From the NCBI GenBank assembly GCA_905221605.1, contig CAJNDS010000649.1, forward strand, positions 1 to 20,000: 20,000 nucleotides of DNA, given 5' to 3'. Within the stretch, counting starts at the first letter, position 1, and every line of letters begins with the position of its first letter. Of the stretch, positions 1-7,243 are shown in pieces. The DNA comes from Symbiodinium natans (lineage: Eukaryota; Sar; Dinophyceae; Suessiales; Symbiodiniaceae). The position numbers and the translations under genes were made by a program. Under the pieces are notes generated by a model. It saw only the letters and a list, made by a program, of their open reading frames with translations. It did not search any database and had not been told where the DNA came from.

Positions 1-425
1 CTACAAAATATTCTTCCTTACAAGGGTAATACGGGGATTCGTATTCTTTCCTTTTTGGGGGTTCTTGAGCAAACAAGTGTACAGTGTAAACGCTTGCACG
101 CGCCGCCTCGGCAGCAGGGCCAGCCCATGCCCCAAGGCCCAAGAAATTCGAATAAGGCTTTACGGGATGCAGGGGTTGAGGCGGGTACAAGGATTCAGGG
201 AGGTCTGGTGATGAAAGGGGGTCCAGGGAGGGGGTCCCAGGACGGGTCTGGGGCCCCCACAGCATCGGCCTGCGGTTTCTCCAAGCGATCTCAGGCCAAA
301 CGGGGGGTGGGGGGGGTGGAGAAGGGGGGAAGGGCGGGAAGGGGGGATTGAGATCGGATCCTGGTCTGCTTGTTCTAGACGCCTTCTGGCTAGAAGCCGA
401 GGTGGATTAGAAGTGGTTCTGTGGG
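1..425. other. Left-edge stretch without a supported gene
   Basis: This is mixed sequence with no telomere block until about 428. It becomes purine-rich, with runs of G, at about 300 to 352. A plus-strand frame at 55 to 351 is open for 98 codons, but it has no ATG at its first codon, runs into the G-rich tract and has no recognisable domain. I treat it as non-coding or undetermined. Confidence 0.4.
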
Positions 426-427
426 GT

Positions 428-461
428 TTAGGCTATAGGGTTTAGGGTTTAGGGTTTAGGG
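428..461 (+). repeat. TTTAGGG-type repeat, short block
   Basis: Three to four slightly degenerate copies of the heptamer in G-strand orientation. The block precedes the first exon-like island. Confidence 0.85.
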
Positions 462-499
462 GATGGCTTGAGACCCGCGACCTTGGCACCCCACCGCAG

Positions 500-556
500 A
501 TGTCCCGCGAGCGGCGCGACAGCGAGGACGTGGAGTCTGTCGCCCGATGCCGAGAT
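500..556 (+). CDS. Candidate exon, possibly with start codon
   Basis: An ATG at 500 follows directly on the acceptor-like CCACCGCAG (491-499). The frame reads MSRERRDSEDVESVARCR, rich in charged residues and with GC-rich codons, up to the edge of a MITE-like element at 557. No good donor GT is visible before the element, so the element may have interrupted the exon. The product is unknown. An alternative is a chance open stretch. Confidence 0.3.
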
Positions 557-645
557 TTGGGATGTTCCCCCCTATACTAACAGTCCTTAATGGGGATTGT
601 AATAGGGGGTTCTATATACTCCCCAAGTATACGGGGCAGCATCCA
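557..645. mobile_element. MITE-like element, TTGGGATGTTCCCCC family, copy 1
   Basis: It starts with TTGGGATGTTCCCC and the internal motif CTATACTAACAGTCCTTA. It ends with a diverged inverted copy (GTATACGGGGCAGCATCC). It is about 89 bases long and has no coding capacity. It is the most decayed copy at its right end. Confidence 0.65.
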
Positions 646-651
646 GAAGCC

Positions 652-691
652 CAAACCCTAAACCCGAAACCCTAAACCCGAAGCCCTAAAA
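652..691 (-). repeat. CCCTAAA-type repeat block
   Basis: Four or five degenerate units (CCCTAAA, CCCGAAA, CCCGAAG) in C-strand orientation, upstream of the exon-like island at 735. Confidence 0.85.
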
Positions 692-734
692 CCTCCCCTT
701 AGGAGCTTAGGGTGTGCGACTGAGTTGCCAGCAG

Positions 735-827
735 GCTTTCCTCGGACAGCGGGACGACCAGGTTCTCCATTGTCTGTCCGACCTCAAACCCGGCGACACA
801 GTCATGACGAGAGACTCGACCATGGCA
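735..827 (+). CDS. Candidate internal exon, 31 codons
   Basis: The left border is TTGCCAGCAG (725-734). The right border is GCA followed by GTTCAGGG (828 on), a variant of the telomere heptamer that supplies the GT. The enclosed 93 bases are exactly 31 codons, beginning AFLGQRDDQVLHCLSDLKPG and continuing DTVMTRDSTMA. The composition resembles a soluble protein. No family is recognised. CCCTAAA repeats lie to the left and TTTAGGG repeats to the right. A chance frame cannot be excluded. Confidence 0.42.
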
Positions 828-831
828 GTTC

Positions 832-890
832 AGGGTTTAGGGTTTAGGGTTTAGGGTTTAGGGTTTAGGGTTTAGGGTTTAGGGTTTAGG
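832..890 (+). repeat. TTTAGGG array, eight units
   Basis: Perfect tandem heptamers with no variant, immediately 3' of the candidate donor at 828. Confidence 0.95.
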
Positions 891-979
891 GACGAAGTCA
901 AAGCCTCAGCGGACGGCGCGCTGCGAATCGTTGCACGCGAAGTTTCCTGACGCGACCCTGCTCTCGAAGTTGTGCACAG

Positions 980-1086
980 CTCGATAGAACACCTGGGTAC
1001 TGAGCGCTCGCGAGAGTGCCACGCGTACATGAAGAGCAACATGAAGAGCGAGTTGCACGACTCGTACAGGCTCTTCCTGGAAAGAC
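980..1086 (+). CDS. Candidate internal exon, charged, helix-like
   Basis: The acceptor-like TTGTGCACAG ends at 979 and the donor GTGAGG starts at 1087. The frame between reads SIEHLGTERSRECHAYMKSN, then MKSELHDSYRLFLER, a charged segment likely to be alpha-helical. The opposite strand is also open here (898-1113), which is common for GC-rich coding DNA but makes strand choice less certain. A second short open stretch (DEVKASADGALRIVARE) lies just upstream at 891-943. Function unknown. Confidence 0.42.
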
Positions 1087-1175
1087 GTGAGGCCTTTCGC
1101 GTGCCTTTGGCAAGAGCTAGGTTTAGGGTTTCGAGTTTAGGGCTTGGGGTTGGTTTAGGACAATGAAGGGACCCT

Positions 1176-1293
1176 TACAGTAAGCTCCAGAAAGTTGGAA
1201 CATGGTCTAAGGATGATCAGAGCTAGGGCTCCCATTAGTATACCTTTTGGGGTATGGGGGTAAGGATGCTCCAACTTGTTGGAGTTTACCGTA
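1176..1293. mobile_element. Single-copy MITE-like hairpin element
   Basis: The left arm 1176-1199 (TACAGTAAGCTCCAGAAAGT...) and right arm 1270-1293 are inverted copies agreeing at 20 of 24 positions. The 70-base interior holds a further small palindrome around GGTATAC/GGTATG (about 1240-1258). It has no open frame. No second copy is visible in the window. Confidence 0.6.
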
Positions 1294-1590
1294 GTTAGGG
1301 GAATATACCTTAGGTCACATTAGGGTTCCAATTAATCATCCTTTTTGATTAAGGGGTTTGGGAGTCTTTGGCTTTTGGCAAGAGCTACTGGGCTACCTAA
1401 GCGACCTAAACCCTACACCCTAAATATGACAAGGCCACTATACACTTTAAAACAGAAAGCCTAAACATGGAGCATGTTTGAGCTTGGGGGCAACCGACAT
1501 CGCAAAATGTCCTTTATTTTGAAACCAAGCCTTGTCCCTCAACCTTCTTCTTTTCGGCGCAATACAGTGGGCAGAGTTGAGGGTTAAGAG
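1294..1590. other. Spacer without a supported gene
   Basis: Mostly non-repetitive sequence with a two-unit CCCTAAA remnant near 1403-1425 and a pyrimidine-rich stretch around 1510-1560. I see no convincing exon or RNA gene. Confidence 0.4.
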
Positions 1591-1692
1591 TTGAGTGGTT
1601 TTTCCTTACACTAACAGTCCTAAATAGGGATCTTAAATACCCCCTTGTAGAGTCACTATTTAGGATTGCGAGTATCAGGGGGAACAACCCAA
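1591..1692. mobile_element. MITE-like element, TTGGGATGTTCCCCC family, copy 2
   Basis: The left end is diverged (TTGAGTGGTTTTTCC) but keeps CACTAACAGTCCTAAATAGG. The right end is GGGGGAACAACCCAA. The internal CCTAAATAG and CTATTTAGG form a second, inner stem. About 102 bases, with no coding capacity. Confidence 0.65.
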
Positions 1693-1807
1693 GTTAAGAG
1701 TGTTATGACCAACTTGGGCTGACCCAATTTACGGAAATTATTTTTGAAGCCCTGACCTGCCTGGTAGTTAAAAGACGCCTCCTAGACGGCTCGCCCCAGA
1801 CCCCTTG

Positions 1808-1848
1808 CCCCTAAACCCTAAACCCCGAAACCGTAAACCCTAAACCCC
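1808..1848 (-). repeat. CCCTAAA-type repeat block
   Basis: Five or six degenerate units. On the minus strand this block abuts the 3' side of the candidate exon at 1846-1946 and provides its donor GT. Confidence 0.85.
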
Positions 1849-1946
1849 ACAACGCTGTTGTTGTATAGCTCGCGCCGAGTCCGGATTCCACTCCGTATCG
1901 AACTCCGTGGCGGGCTCCAAACAGGAAAAGAGCCTTTTGATGTGGG
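1846..1946 (-). CDS. Candidate internal exon on the minus strand
   Basis: Read on the minus strand, an AAAG acceptor ends at 1947. The open frame includes HIKRLFSCLEPATEFDTEWN followed by PDSARAIQQQRC, with no stop until the repeat. The donor is GTTTAGGG at 1845, taken from the adjacent telomere-type block. Composition and mixed charge resemble real protein. I do not recognise a family. The acceptor lacks a strong pyrimidine tract. Confidence 0.4.
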
Positions 1947-1950
1947 CTTT

Positions 1951-2070
1951 AGTGGGTTTAGGGTTTAGGGTTCAGGGTTTAGGGTTTAGGGTTTAGGGTT
2001 TAGGGTTTACGGTTTGGGGTTTAGGGTCTGGGGTTTGGGGTTTAGGGTTCAGGGTTTAGGGTTTAGGGTT
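1951..2070 (+). repeat. TTTAGGG array with variant units
   Basis: About 16 units, with TTCAGGG, TTTACGG, TTTGGGG and TCTGGGG variants mixed among perfect heptamers. The variants show the block is old and not maintained by telomerase. Confidence 0.92.
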
Positions 2071-2106
2071 GATTTGGGAGATACAGTTTAAGTGGCATGG
2101 GCTCTA

Positions 2107-2170
2107 CATAAATAAATATAAATAAATATATATATATATGTATGTATATATATATATATACGTATATGTA
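2107..2170. repeat. AT-rich microsatellite
   Basis: Runs of ATAAATAA and (TA)n with GTATG interruptions, in the middle of a spacer flanked left by TTTAGGG and right by CCCTAAA repeats. Confidence 0.9.
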
Positions 2171-2244
2171 TAATTCTCACAGACCAGCTTTAGGATTCGT
2201 TTGGGGCTATTCCAGGGGTTCATGGACACCTAAATCCTCAAGAG

Positions 2245-2305
2245 CCCTAAACCCTAAACCCTAAAGCCTAAACCCTAAACCCTAAACCCTAAACCCTAAA
2301 CCCTA
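2245..2305 (-). repeat. CCCTAAA array
   Basis: Eight near-perfect units in C-strand orientation, directly before a MITE-like element. Confidence 0.93.
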
Positions 2306-2316
2306 GTCTATCAACC

Positions 2317-2402
2317 TTGGGATGTCCCCCTTATATTCTAACAGTCCTTAGTACCCTCTAGTTCCCAGTAAGGACTGTTCGTATAAGGGGGGAACATCCC
2401 AA
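2317..2402. mobile_element. MITE-like element, TTGGGATGTTCCCCC family, copy 3 (best preserved)
   Basis: The left end is TTGGGATGTCCCCCTTATA and the right end GTATAAGGGGGGAACATCCC plus AA, an almost perfect terminal inverted repeat. An inner stem is formed by ACAGTCCTTA and TAAGGACTGT. At 86 bases the whole element can fold into one hairpin. It sits between two CCCTAAA arrays. Confidence 0.82.
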
Positions 2403-2407
2403 CCTGA

Positions 2408-2513
2408 ACCCCTAATCCGAAACCCTAAACGCCCTAAACCCTAAACCCTAAACCCTAATCCCTAAACCCTAAACCCTAAACCCTAAACCCTAAACCCCAA
2501 ACCCCAAACCCAT
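2408..2513 (-). repeat. CCCTAAA array
   Basis: About 14 units, mostly perfect, with one GCCCTAAA and a CCCCAAA tail. Confidence 0.93.
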
Positions 2514-2740
2514 CAAGTTACCAGACCCCCGAGTCCCATGCTCCGTCACCCTCCGTCCCTTTCGAGCCCCTTCTCAAGGGACTAAAGGAGGGACCCTTTT
2601 TAAGGGACCTTAGGGTTTCTTCAGGGGTCATTTTAGGGGCGGCGGAGGTATTTAGGAACTATATCCGAGATCCATGAATCCTACTTCCTGCGCCCCAAGC
2701 CGTAAAATTCTCAACCCTAAGCCTAAAGGTTGAATGTTTG
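2514..2740. other. Island without a convincing exon
   Basis: It has CCCTAAA on the left and TTTAGGG on the right, the flanking pattern typical of exon-like islands here. Neither strand gives an attractive open frame with splice-like borders. GGGACTAAAGGAGGGACC near 2578-2605 is a small local repeat. Confidence 0.35.
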
Positions 2741-2869
2741 GGGTTTGAGGTTTAGGGTTTGGGGTTTAGGGTCTAGGGTTTAGGGTAGTTCGACATTTTG
2801 ACCCCAGCAATCTGTGGAGTTTAGGATTGAACGGGTTGAGAGGGGTCCCGAAGCGGATTCATAGCACCA

Positions 2870-2931
2870 ACCCTAAACCCTAAACCCTAAACCCTAAACC
2901 CTAAACCCTAAACCCTAAACCCTAAACCCTA
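2870..2931 (-). repeat. CCCTAAA array
   Basis: Eight to nine perfect units. The short island that follows (2932-2985) could encode a small plus-strand exon, but its borders are weak. Confidence 0.93.
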
Positions 2932-3058
2932 CAGGGCCATCCCAAGCTCCAAGACTCAACACGCGCTATTCAAGAGCACATGGCTTGGGGGGTTTAGGGG
3001 GTTCGGGCTTATATGGTTTAGGATGTCGGGTTTCGGGCTTATGATAAGGGTTAGAGTT

Positions 3059-3300
3059 CAGGGTTTTAGGGTTTTAGGGTTTAAGGGTTTTAGGGTTTTA
3101 GGGTTTTAGGGTTTTAGGGTTTTAGGGTTTTAGGGTTTTAGGGTTTTAGGGTTTTAGGGTTGTGGGTTTTTAGGGTTTTAGGGTTTTAGGGTTTTAGGGT
3201 TTTAGGGTTTTAGGGTTTTAGGGTTTTAGGGTTTTAGGGTTTTAGGGTTTTAGGGTTTTAGGGTTTTAGGGTTTTAGGGTTTAGGGCTTAGGGTTTAGGG
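3059..3300 (+). repeat. Octamer array TTTTAGGG (about 27 units)
   Basis: The period is eight, not seven: each unit has four T. The array runs from about 3062 to 3280 with single interruptions near 3081 (TTTAAGGG) and 3160 (TTGTGGG), then reverts to heptamers at 3280-3305. It is the only long octamer block in the window. Confidence 0.95.
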
Positions 3301-3332
3301 TTTAATTAGAGGCCTTAGGATTTAGGGCTCAC

Positions 3333-3413
3333 AAGGGCGTTTTCGGGTTCAGGGTTTGGCGCGTGAGGAGTTGCCGGTGTCGCTGTCGCTCTCCATGTGC
3401 TCTGTGCACTGGG
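3333..3413 (-). CDS. Candidate internal exon, 27 codons, minus strand
   Basis: On the minus strand the acceptor GCTAACTGCAG ends at 3414 and includes a branch-point-like CTAAC. The donor GTGAGC starts at 3332. The 81 bases between are exactly 27 open codons, beginning PSAQSTWRATATPATPHAPN, a proline, alanine and threonine-rich, linker-like peptide. Another frame (QCTEHMESDSDTGNSSRAKP) also looks protein-like but meets a stop before the donor. Confidence 0.38.
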
Positions 3414-3499
3414 CTGCAGTTAGCTGGGGTGCAGCTTAGTGTTCAGGGTTTAGGTTGGGTTCAGGGTTTAGGGTGGGTTTAGGAGGGTTTAGGGTTTAA

Positions 3500-3900
3500 T
3501 GTTAACGTCGCTTTAATAAACCCCCCGCCTCCTCCCCCATCTTGTTTTGGTCCCCGGGGTTTGGAGGGGTCAAAAAAAGAGGGGGTGTCAACAATCGGAA
3601 TCTGGGGGTCTTCTGGGGTCTGGGGGGGGGGTCAGCTGAAAAGTCTTCTCTGCAATGGAACTCTTAAGCCATTTTCAGTAAAATTTTGCATTCCTGGCCG
3701 GAAAAATATTGCAGTTGTCACCCCATTATTATTCTCACCGGACCCCCTTATAGAGACTTGTTGAAAGACTTCAGCCCGGAAACCTCCCGCAATGGAAAGT
3801 AGTCTTCGGCTGGGGCCCTCTGGCCCGGCGAATATTGCAATTACCACCACATTTATAAATGTGAGGACGACATTAGGATTTTCAGAGGTTGAGGGCTGTT
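3500..3900. other. Non-repetitive spacer with a weak internal direct repeat
   Basis: Two segments, about 3640-3735 and 3780-3860, share GCAATGGAA, GCCGG/CCCGG and AATATTGCA in the same order, 126 to 137 bases apart, then a CACCCCATTA/CACCACATTT-like tail. Frames at 3561-3764 plus and 3632-3850 minus overlap each other and show no domain. This may be an old duplicated element. Confidence 0.4.
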
Positions 3901-4068
3901 CAGGGTTTAGGGTTTATGAAGGGTTTAGGGTTTAGGGTCCAGAAGCCATGTCCGGTGACAAGGCCCTCCCCAAACCTGCCTCGGAACTCCAAATTCCCCT
4001 AAGAAACCGGAAAACCGTAGCCAAGACAAACCTGAAACCCTAATAGCCCCAAAGAAGCCAAGCCCCAA

Positions 4069-4131
4069 ACCCCAAACCCCAAACCCCAAACCCCGAACCC
4101 CAAACCCTAAACCCTAAACCCTAAACCCCAA
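4069..4131 (-). repeat. CCCCAAA/CCCTAAA array
   Basis: The block switches from CCCCAAA units to CCCTAAA units partway through, about nine units in all. It lies 5' of the small plus-strand island at 4168. Confidence 0.9.
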
Positions 4132-4167
4132 ACACTCCCCAAGAGTGCTCTGGTTTATGTCCTGCAG

Positions 4168-4199
4168 GTGGGGTGTAGAGAGACAGTGGCCCAAGCTGA
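4168..4199 (+). CDS. Candidate short exon
   Basis: A pyrimidine-rich tract and CAG (GGTTTATGTCCTGCAG, 4152-4167) precede an open stretch reading VGCRETVAQAEG, which runs into GGGTTTATAGGG. The flanks are CCCTAAA left and TTTAGGG right. It is very short, so support rests on the acceptor alone. Confidence 0.28.
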
Positions 4200-4385
4200 A
4201 GGGTTTATAGGGTTTATAAGGGTTAAGGGTTTAGGGTTTAGGGTTTAGTTGTGTAGGGTGTATAGGGTTTGTAGGGTTAGTAGGTTTTTTCGGGATTGCA
4301 GGGCTAGTAGGGCTTTTCGGGCTTATAGGGCTTAGGGTGTGGGGTTTTGTGCTTTTGAGCCTAGGGCTTAGGGCTTAGCATTCAA

Positions 4386-4542
4386 CTTGGAGGTCCATGG
4401 TACTTATGAACCCAACTTTCAACTGTACTTCGAAATCAGTTACATCAACATTAGGGCACTTGAAGAGCTAATAAGGGTTTAGGGTTCAGGGTGGGTTATA
4501 AGTACAGTTATAACTTGGTTATAAGTACCATGAATCTCCAAG
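4386..4542. mobile_element. MITE-like element with long inverted arms
   Basis: The left arm 4386-4430 and right arm 4500-4542 are inverted copies for over 40 bases (CTTGGAGGTCCATGGTACTT against CTTGGAGATTCATGGTACTT, both ending in AACTGTACTT). The loop carries a small TTTAGGG remnant. The right end abuts, or forms the start of, the open stretch at 4530. Confidence 0.72.
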
Positions 4543-4595
4543 AAGATCTTGCTGAGGCCGTGACCGCCAGGGAGTTTGCCGAGGCGCGCTCGGGG
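4530..4595 (+). CDS. Candidate exon with a UVR-motif-like helix
   Basis: The ATG at 4530 lies inside the right arm of the adjacent inverted-repeat element, and an alternative AAG acceptor ends exactly at the element edge (4543). The frame reads NLQEDLAEAVTAREFAEARS, then G, with the next heptamer giving a donor GTTTAG at 4596, or an in-frame TAG at 4599 if unspliced. The pattern L..DL.EAV...EFAEA resembles the first helix of the short UVR motif (UvrB/UvrC and plastid proteins), but the segment is too short to assign. Confidence 0.38.
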
Positions 4596-4641
4596 GTTTA
4601 GGGTTTAGGGTTTAGGGTTTAGGGTTTAGGGTTTAGGGTTT
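4595..4641 (+). repeat. TTTAGGG array followed by inverted CCCTAAA
   Basis: Six perfect heptamers, then after about 15 bases an inverted pair of CCCTAAA units at 4650-4666. The two can pair directly as a hairpin. Confidence 0.93.
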
Positions 4642-4983
4642 ACTCAGGCCCCTAAACCCTAAACCCTGGGAAAAAGCAAAACGGGTTTACAGGTTTGGGG
4701 GTAAGCATGGGTAAGTTTAGGGATTGGGAATAAGGTCTAAAGCTCAATGGTTTAGGGTTTAAGGGTTTCGGGGTTTAAGGGTGTAGGGTTTAGGGTTTAG
4801 GGTTTAAGAGTTTGGGGTTTAAGATACTTAAGCCTCAAACCTCAAGCACCCCAGGTCCGGGAACCCGCCAGGCCTAAAGCCTCTCGGCCGTAGGCTCTGA
4901 ACCAAAAGCCTTCAAACCCTAAACCCTAAACCCTAAACCCTAAACCTGCCTAAACCAAAAGCCTTCAAGCCCTAAACCCTGAC

Positions 4984-5036
4984 TTGAAATTCCTGTCTGT
5001 CATCATGCGCTGTCGCTGCTTGCGGGCGCATGCACC
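4984..5036 (-). CDS. Candidate internal exon, minus strand
   Basis: On the minus strand the acceptor GGTAGGGCAG ends at 5037 and the donor GTCAGGG (a heptamer variant) starts at 4983. The open frame reads CMRPQAATAHDDRQEFQ. CCCTAAA repeats flank it on both sides. It is short and unidentified. Confidence 0.33.
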
Positions 5037-5136
5037 CTGCCCTACCCTAAACCCTGAATCCTAACCCTAAACCCTAAACCCTTCAAGCCTTTTGTAAACC
5101 CGAAACCCTAAACCTGAAAGGAGGTTGCTCAGCTTG

Positions 5137-5257
5137 ACCCTAAACCCCAAACCCTAAACCCCAAACCCTAAACCTCAAACCCTAACCCCCAAACCCTAAA
5201 CCCTAAACCCCAAGCCCTAAACCCTAAACCCTAAACCCCAAACCCTAAACCCTAAAC
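5137..5257 (-). repeat. CCCTAAA/CCCCAAA mixed array
   Basis: About 17 units alternating CCCTAAA with CCCCAAA and a few CCTCAAA or CCCCAAG variants. Confidence 0.93.
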
Positions 5258-5327
5258 CCTTGTGAAGCCCCAGGAGCCCACGGAGAGCAGCCGGCCGTCC
5301 ATATGCCGGCGGGTGATCTCCCGCGCG
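5258..5327 (-). CDS. Candidate internal exon, minus strand
   Basis: On the minus strand the acceptor is AACTCAAAAG (ends 5328) and the donor GTTTAGGG at 5257 is the first repeat unit. The frame reads AREITRRHMDGRLLSVGSWG then FTR, with a convincing mix of residues. The plus strand is also open between CCCCAG and GTGATC (EPTESSRPSICRR), so strand is not certain. Confidence 0.4.
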
Positions 5328-5355
5328 CTTTTGAGTTTGGCTCATGCTTTGGCTT

Positions 5356-5450
5356 TTAGGGTTTAGGGTTTAGGGTTTAGGGTTTAGGGTTTAGGGTTTA
5401 GGGTTTAGGGTTTAGGGTTTAGGGTTTAGGGTTTAGGGTTTAGGGTTTAG
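5356..5450 (+). repeat. TTTAGGG array, 13 units
   Basis: Thirteen essentially perfect heptamers, one of the cleanest arrays in the window. Confidence 0.96.
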
Positions 5451-5770
5451 AGTTCGCCAGTTGCTTCAATCCCATACCCCTGCAAGATCTCTATATATAT
5501 ATATATATGTATATATAAACTATTCATGGATCGTTATACGTAGGGCCATAGGTTCAGCAGACAAGGTTCCTTCTAAAGTTCCCTATCTACCTAGAGATTT
5601 TCAGGTAGGACCCTAAACCCCAAACCCGAAGTCCTACTAAAGACTACACGCGAACCTCCAAAGAAAGCGCCGGTAGATCAATCCTGGCTCTTGGAGAACT
5701 ATACTTAAATGTTTTTTTTGTTTTTTTGTTTCTGAGTTCCTGTTATAGCTACTTCTACCCAAAAAGTATA
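5451..5770. other. Spacer with AT microsatellite
   Basis: It contains (TA)n at 5492-5518, a T-rich run at 5711-5728, and a short open segment near 5655-5690 with weak borders on both strands. It is flanked by TTTAGGG on the left and CCCTAAA on the right, so it resembles an intron core rather than an exon. Confidence 0.5.
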
Positions 5771-5821
5771 TACCCTAAACCCTAAACCCAAAACCTAAAC
5801 CCTAAACCATAAACCCTAAAC

Positions 5822-5905
5822 CAGGGTTTCCAGAGTCTACTCCACATGAGGGCCTCGCGCCAGGTGTGCTTCTGTCTGCGGCGGCGGCCGCGGTTGGAAG
5901 CTCGC
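5822..5905 (-). CDS. Candidate internal exon, basic and tryptophan-rich, minus strand
   Basis: On the minus strand the acceptor CCTAAGGCAG ends at 5906 and the donor GTTTAGGG starts at 5821. The frame reads ASNRGRRRRQKHTWREALMW then SRLWKP, a strongly basic segment followed by a tryptophan-containing helix. Other frames are also open because the island is GC-rich (GGCGGCGGCCGCGG near 5880-5893). Confidence 0.38.
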
Positions 5906-6041
5906 CTGCCTTAGGTTTTAGGGCTCAGGGTTTCTAGCCCTAAACCCTAAACCCTAAACCCGGTCTTTTTTAGGGGTTTAGGGTTTAGGGTCGTTGACAG
6001 CTTCAGGTGTGTAGTGTTCCCATACAGCTACAGACAGACAC

Positions 6042-6186
6042 CCGGTTTAGGGTTTAGGGTTTAGGGTTTAGGGTTTGGGTTTAGGGTTTAGGGTTTCGGG
6101 TTTAGGGTTTAGGGTTTAGGGTTTAGGGTTTAGGGTTTGGGTTTAGGTTGTAGGGTGTAGGGTTTTGGGTTGAGGGTTTAGGGTTT
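6042..6186 (+). repeat. TTTAGGG array with variants
   Basis: About 18 units, including six-base TTTGGG, TTTCGGG and GTGTAGGG variants towards the right end. Confidence 0.93.
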
Positions 6187-6235
6187 CAGGTTTTTGTTTG
6201 AGCTTTCCAGGGTGGTCCGATGAGATTTATGAATA

Positions 6236-6320
6236 AGCTATATGGGGGTCGGAATAATTATTAATAGTATAATTCCCTTATGGTCCCTTTTATAAGTATA
6301 CTAAGGACCCCCCCCCCCCC
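6236..6320. mobile_element. MITE-like element with GGGGGTC ends, copy 1
   Basis: It begins TATGGGGGTCGGAATAATTA, has an AT-rich centre, and ends TATACTAAGGACC running into 13 C (6308-6320). The ends are inverted (GGGGGTC/GACCCCC). It aligns over about 75 bases with the copy at 6618-6696. Confidence 0.65.
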
Positions 6321-6344
6321 AGAAAACCCTAAACCCTAAAGCCC

Positions 6345-6408
6345 TATTCAGGCTTCACGGCCGCTGATCCCATAGCAGAGCGGCTTGGAAGCAGTGGGAG
6401 TTGCGTTG
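6345..6408 (+). CDS. Candidate short exon
   Basis: The acceptor CCCATAGCAG (ends near 6378) is followed by an open stretch SGLEAVGVALR and a heptamer donor GTTTAGGG near 6411. The flanks are CCCTAAA left and TTTAGGG right. It is short, and the minus strand is also open. Confidence 0.25.
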
Positions 6409-6481
6409 AGGGTTTAGGGTGTAGAGTTTAGGGTTTAGGGTTTAGGGTTAGGGTCGAGGTGCAACATTTCGGGCCGTGGTG

Positions 6482-6588
6482 CTTAGTAGCTGAGTGAGTA
6501 ATTACACCTTACACGTTTGGGGATACGATAATCCCCTCTAGAACTGAAAGTGTACACTTCTTGGGGGCTTATGAACTCAGCAACTAAG
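6482..6588. mobile_element. MITE-like element, CTTAGT group, copy 1
   Basis: The terminal inverted repeat is CTTAGTAGCTGAGT (6482-6495) against CTTAGTTGCTGAGT (6588-6575), matching at 13 of 14 positions. The inner stem is GGGGATACGATAATCCCC. ACACGTTT and AAAGTGTACACTT form a further partial stem. 107 bases. Confidence 0.78.
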
Positions 6589-6617
6589 TGTTGCTGTTGG
6601 GTTCGGTCAGGGTGTAG

Positions 6618-6696
6618 GGTAATATAGGGCCGGAAGAATTACTAACTAATCATTTTCCCTTCTGGTCCCTCTATAGTTATACTATGCAAACCCCCA
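6618..6696. mobile_element. MITE-like element with GGGGGTC ends, copy 2
   Basis: A diverged homologue of 6236-6320: both share TATAGGG..CGGAA.AATTA, then TTCCCTT.TGGTCCCT and AGTTATACTA. The right end is CAAACCCCC in place of the long C run. Confidence 0.6.
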
Positions 6697-6728
6697 ACAC
6701 CTCGTTCTTATTCTTAAGGCTCCTACAG

Positions 6729-6802
6729 TACAAAGATCCCAAGAGCTCACTCTCAGTCTGCGTCGGGCTTTCGTGCTGAAGATGGAATGTGTGGGTTTGC
6801 AG
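6729..6802 (+). CDS. Candidate internal exon, plus strand
   Basis: The acceptor TTAAGGCTCCTACAG ends at 6728. The donor is CAG then GTCATT at 6803. The frame reads QRSQELTLSLRRAFVLKMEC then VGLQ, an amphipathic-looking segment. A minus-strand frame (6677-6871) is open over the same DNA but runs into the neighbouring MITE-like element. Function unknown. Confidence 0.4.
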
Positions 6803-6867
6803 GTCATTTTGTTTGTTTGTGAGAGGGGTGCCTGAGCGAAACCTGACGGTCAGCACCGCTACATGAC

Positions 6868-6956
6868 TCAACCCTGAACCCTAAGCCCTAAACCCTAAAC
6901 CCTAAACCCTAAACCCTAAACCCTAAACCTAAACCCTAACCCTAAACCCTAAACTG
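6868..6956 (-). repeat. CCCTAAA array
   Basis: About 12 units, with one six-base CCTAAA and one CCCTAA slip. Confidence 0.94.
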
Positions 6957-6977
6957 TCTAGCTGCTGTTTTTGTTAG

Positions 6978-7028
6978 GCTTCTCCATGGAGTCCTCCAGA
7001 TTGGACATGCATAGTTGCGCAATTGCTT
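6978..7028 (+). CDS. Candidate internal exon with strong acceptor
   Basis: An excellent acceptor, GCTGCTGTTTTTGTTAG, ends at 6977. The frame reads FSMESSRLDMHSCAIA up to a weak donor GTAGAAG at 7029. If that donor is not used, the frame stays open to about 7085 (CRRIHPAPYIETLKPKP). The acceptor is one of the best in the window. The 3' border is unsure. Confidence 0.42.
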
Positions 7029-7243
7029 GTAGAAGAATACATCCGGCACCCTACATTGAAACACTAAAGCCCAAACCCCAAGTCCCGAACCAAGCCCCGT
7101 CCATCTAGTGATTTAGGAATTTTTCAGGTTTGGGGTTTTGGGGTTTTAGGGTTTTAGCTTCTTTGTTTGCTTTAGTTTTTTGTTTTAATGTTTTTTAAAG
7201 GGTGTTTTAGGCTTTTTTAGGGTTATAGGGTGTGGGGCTTAGG

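Noticed and set aside
55-351. 98-codon plus-strand frame near the left edge
   Set aside because: No ATG at the first codon, low-complexity glycine and arginine-rich end caused by a G-rich tract, and no domain.
833-890. A true chromosome end
   Set aside because: Arrays alternate in orientation and unique sequence continues on both sides throughout.
4014-4025. Partial match (CCGTAGCCA) to the start of the dinoflagellate spliced leader
   Set aside because: Only nine bases, without the rest of the leader or a donor. No weight can be placed on it for taxonomy.
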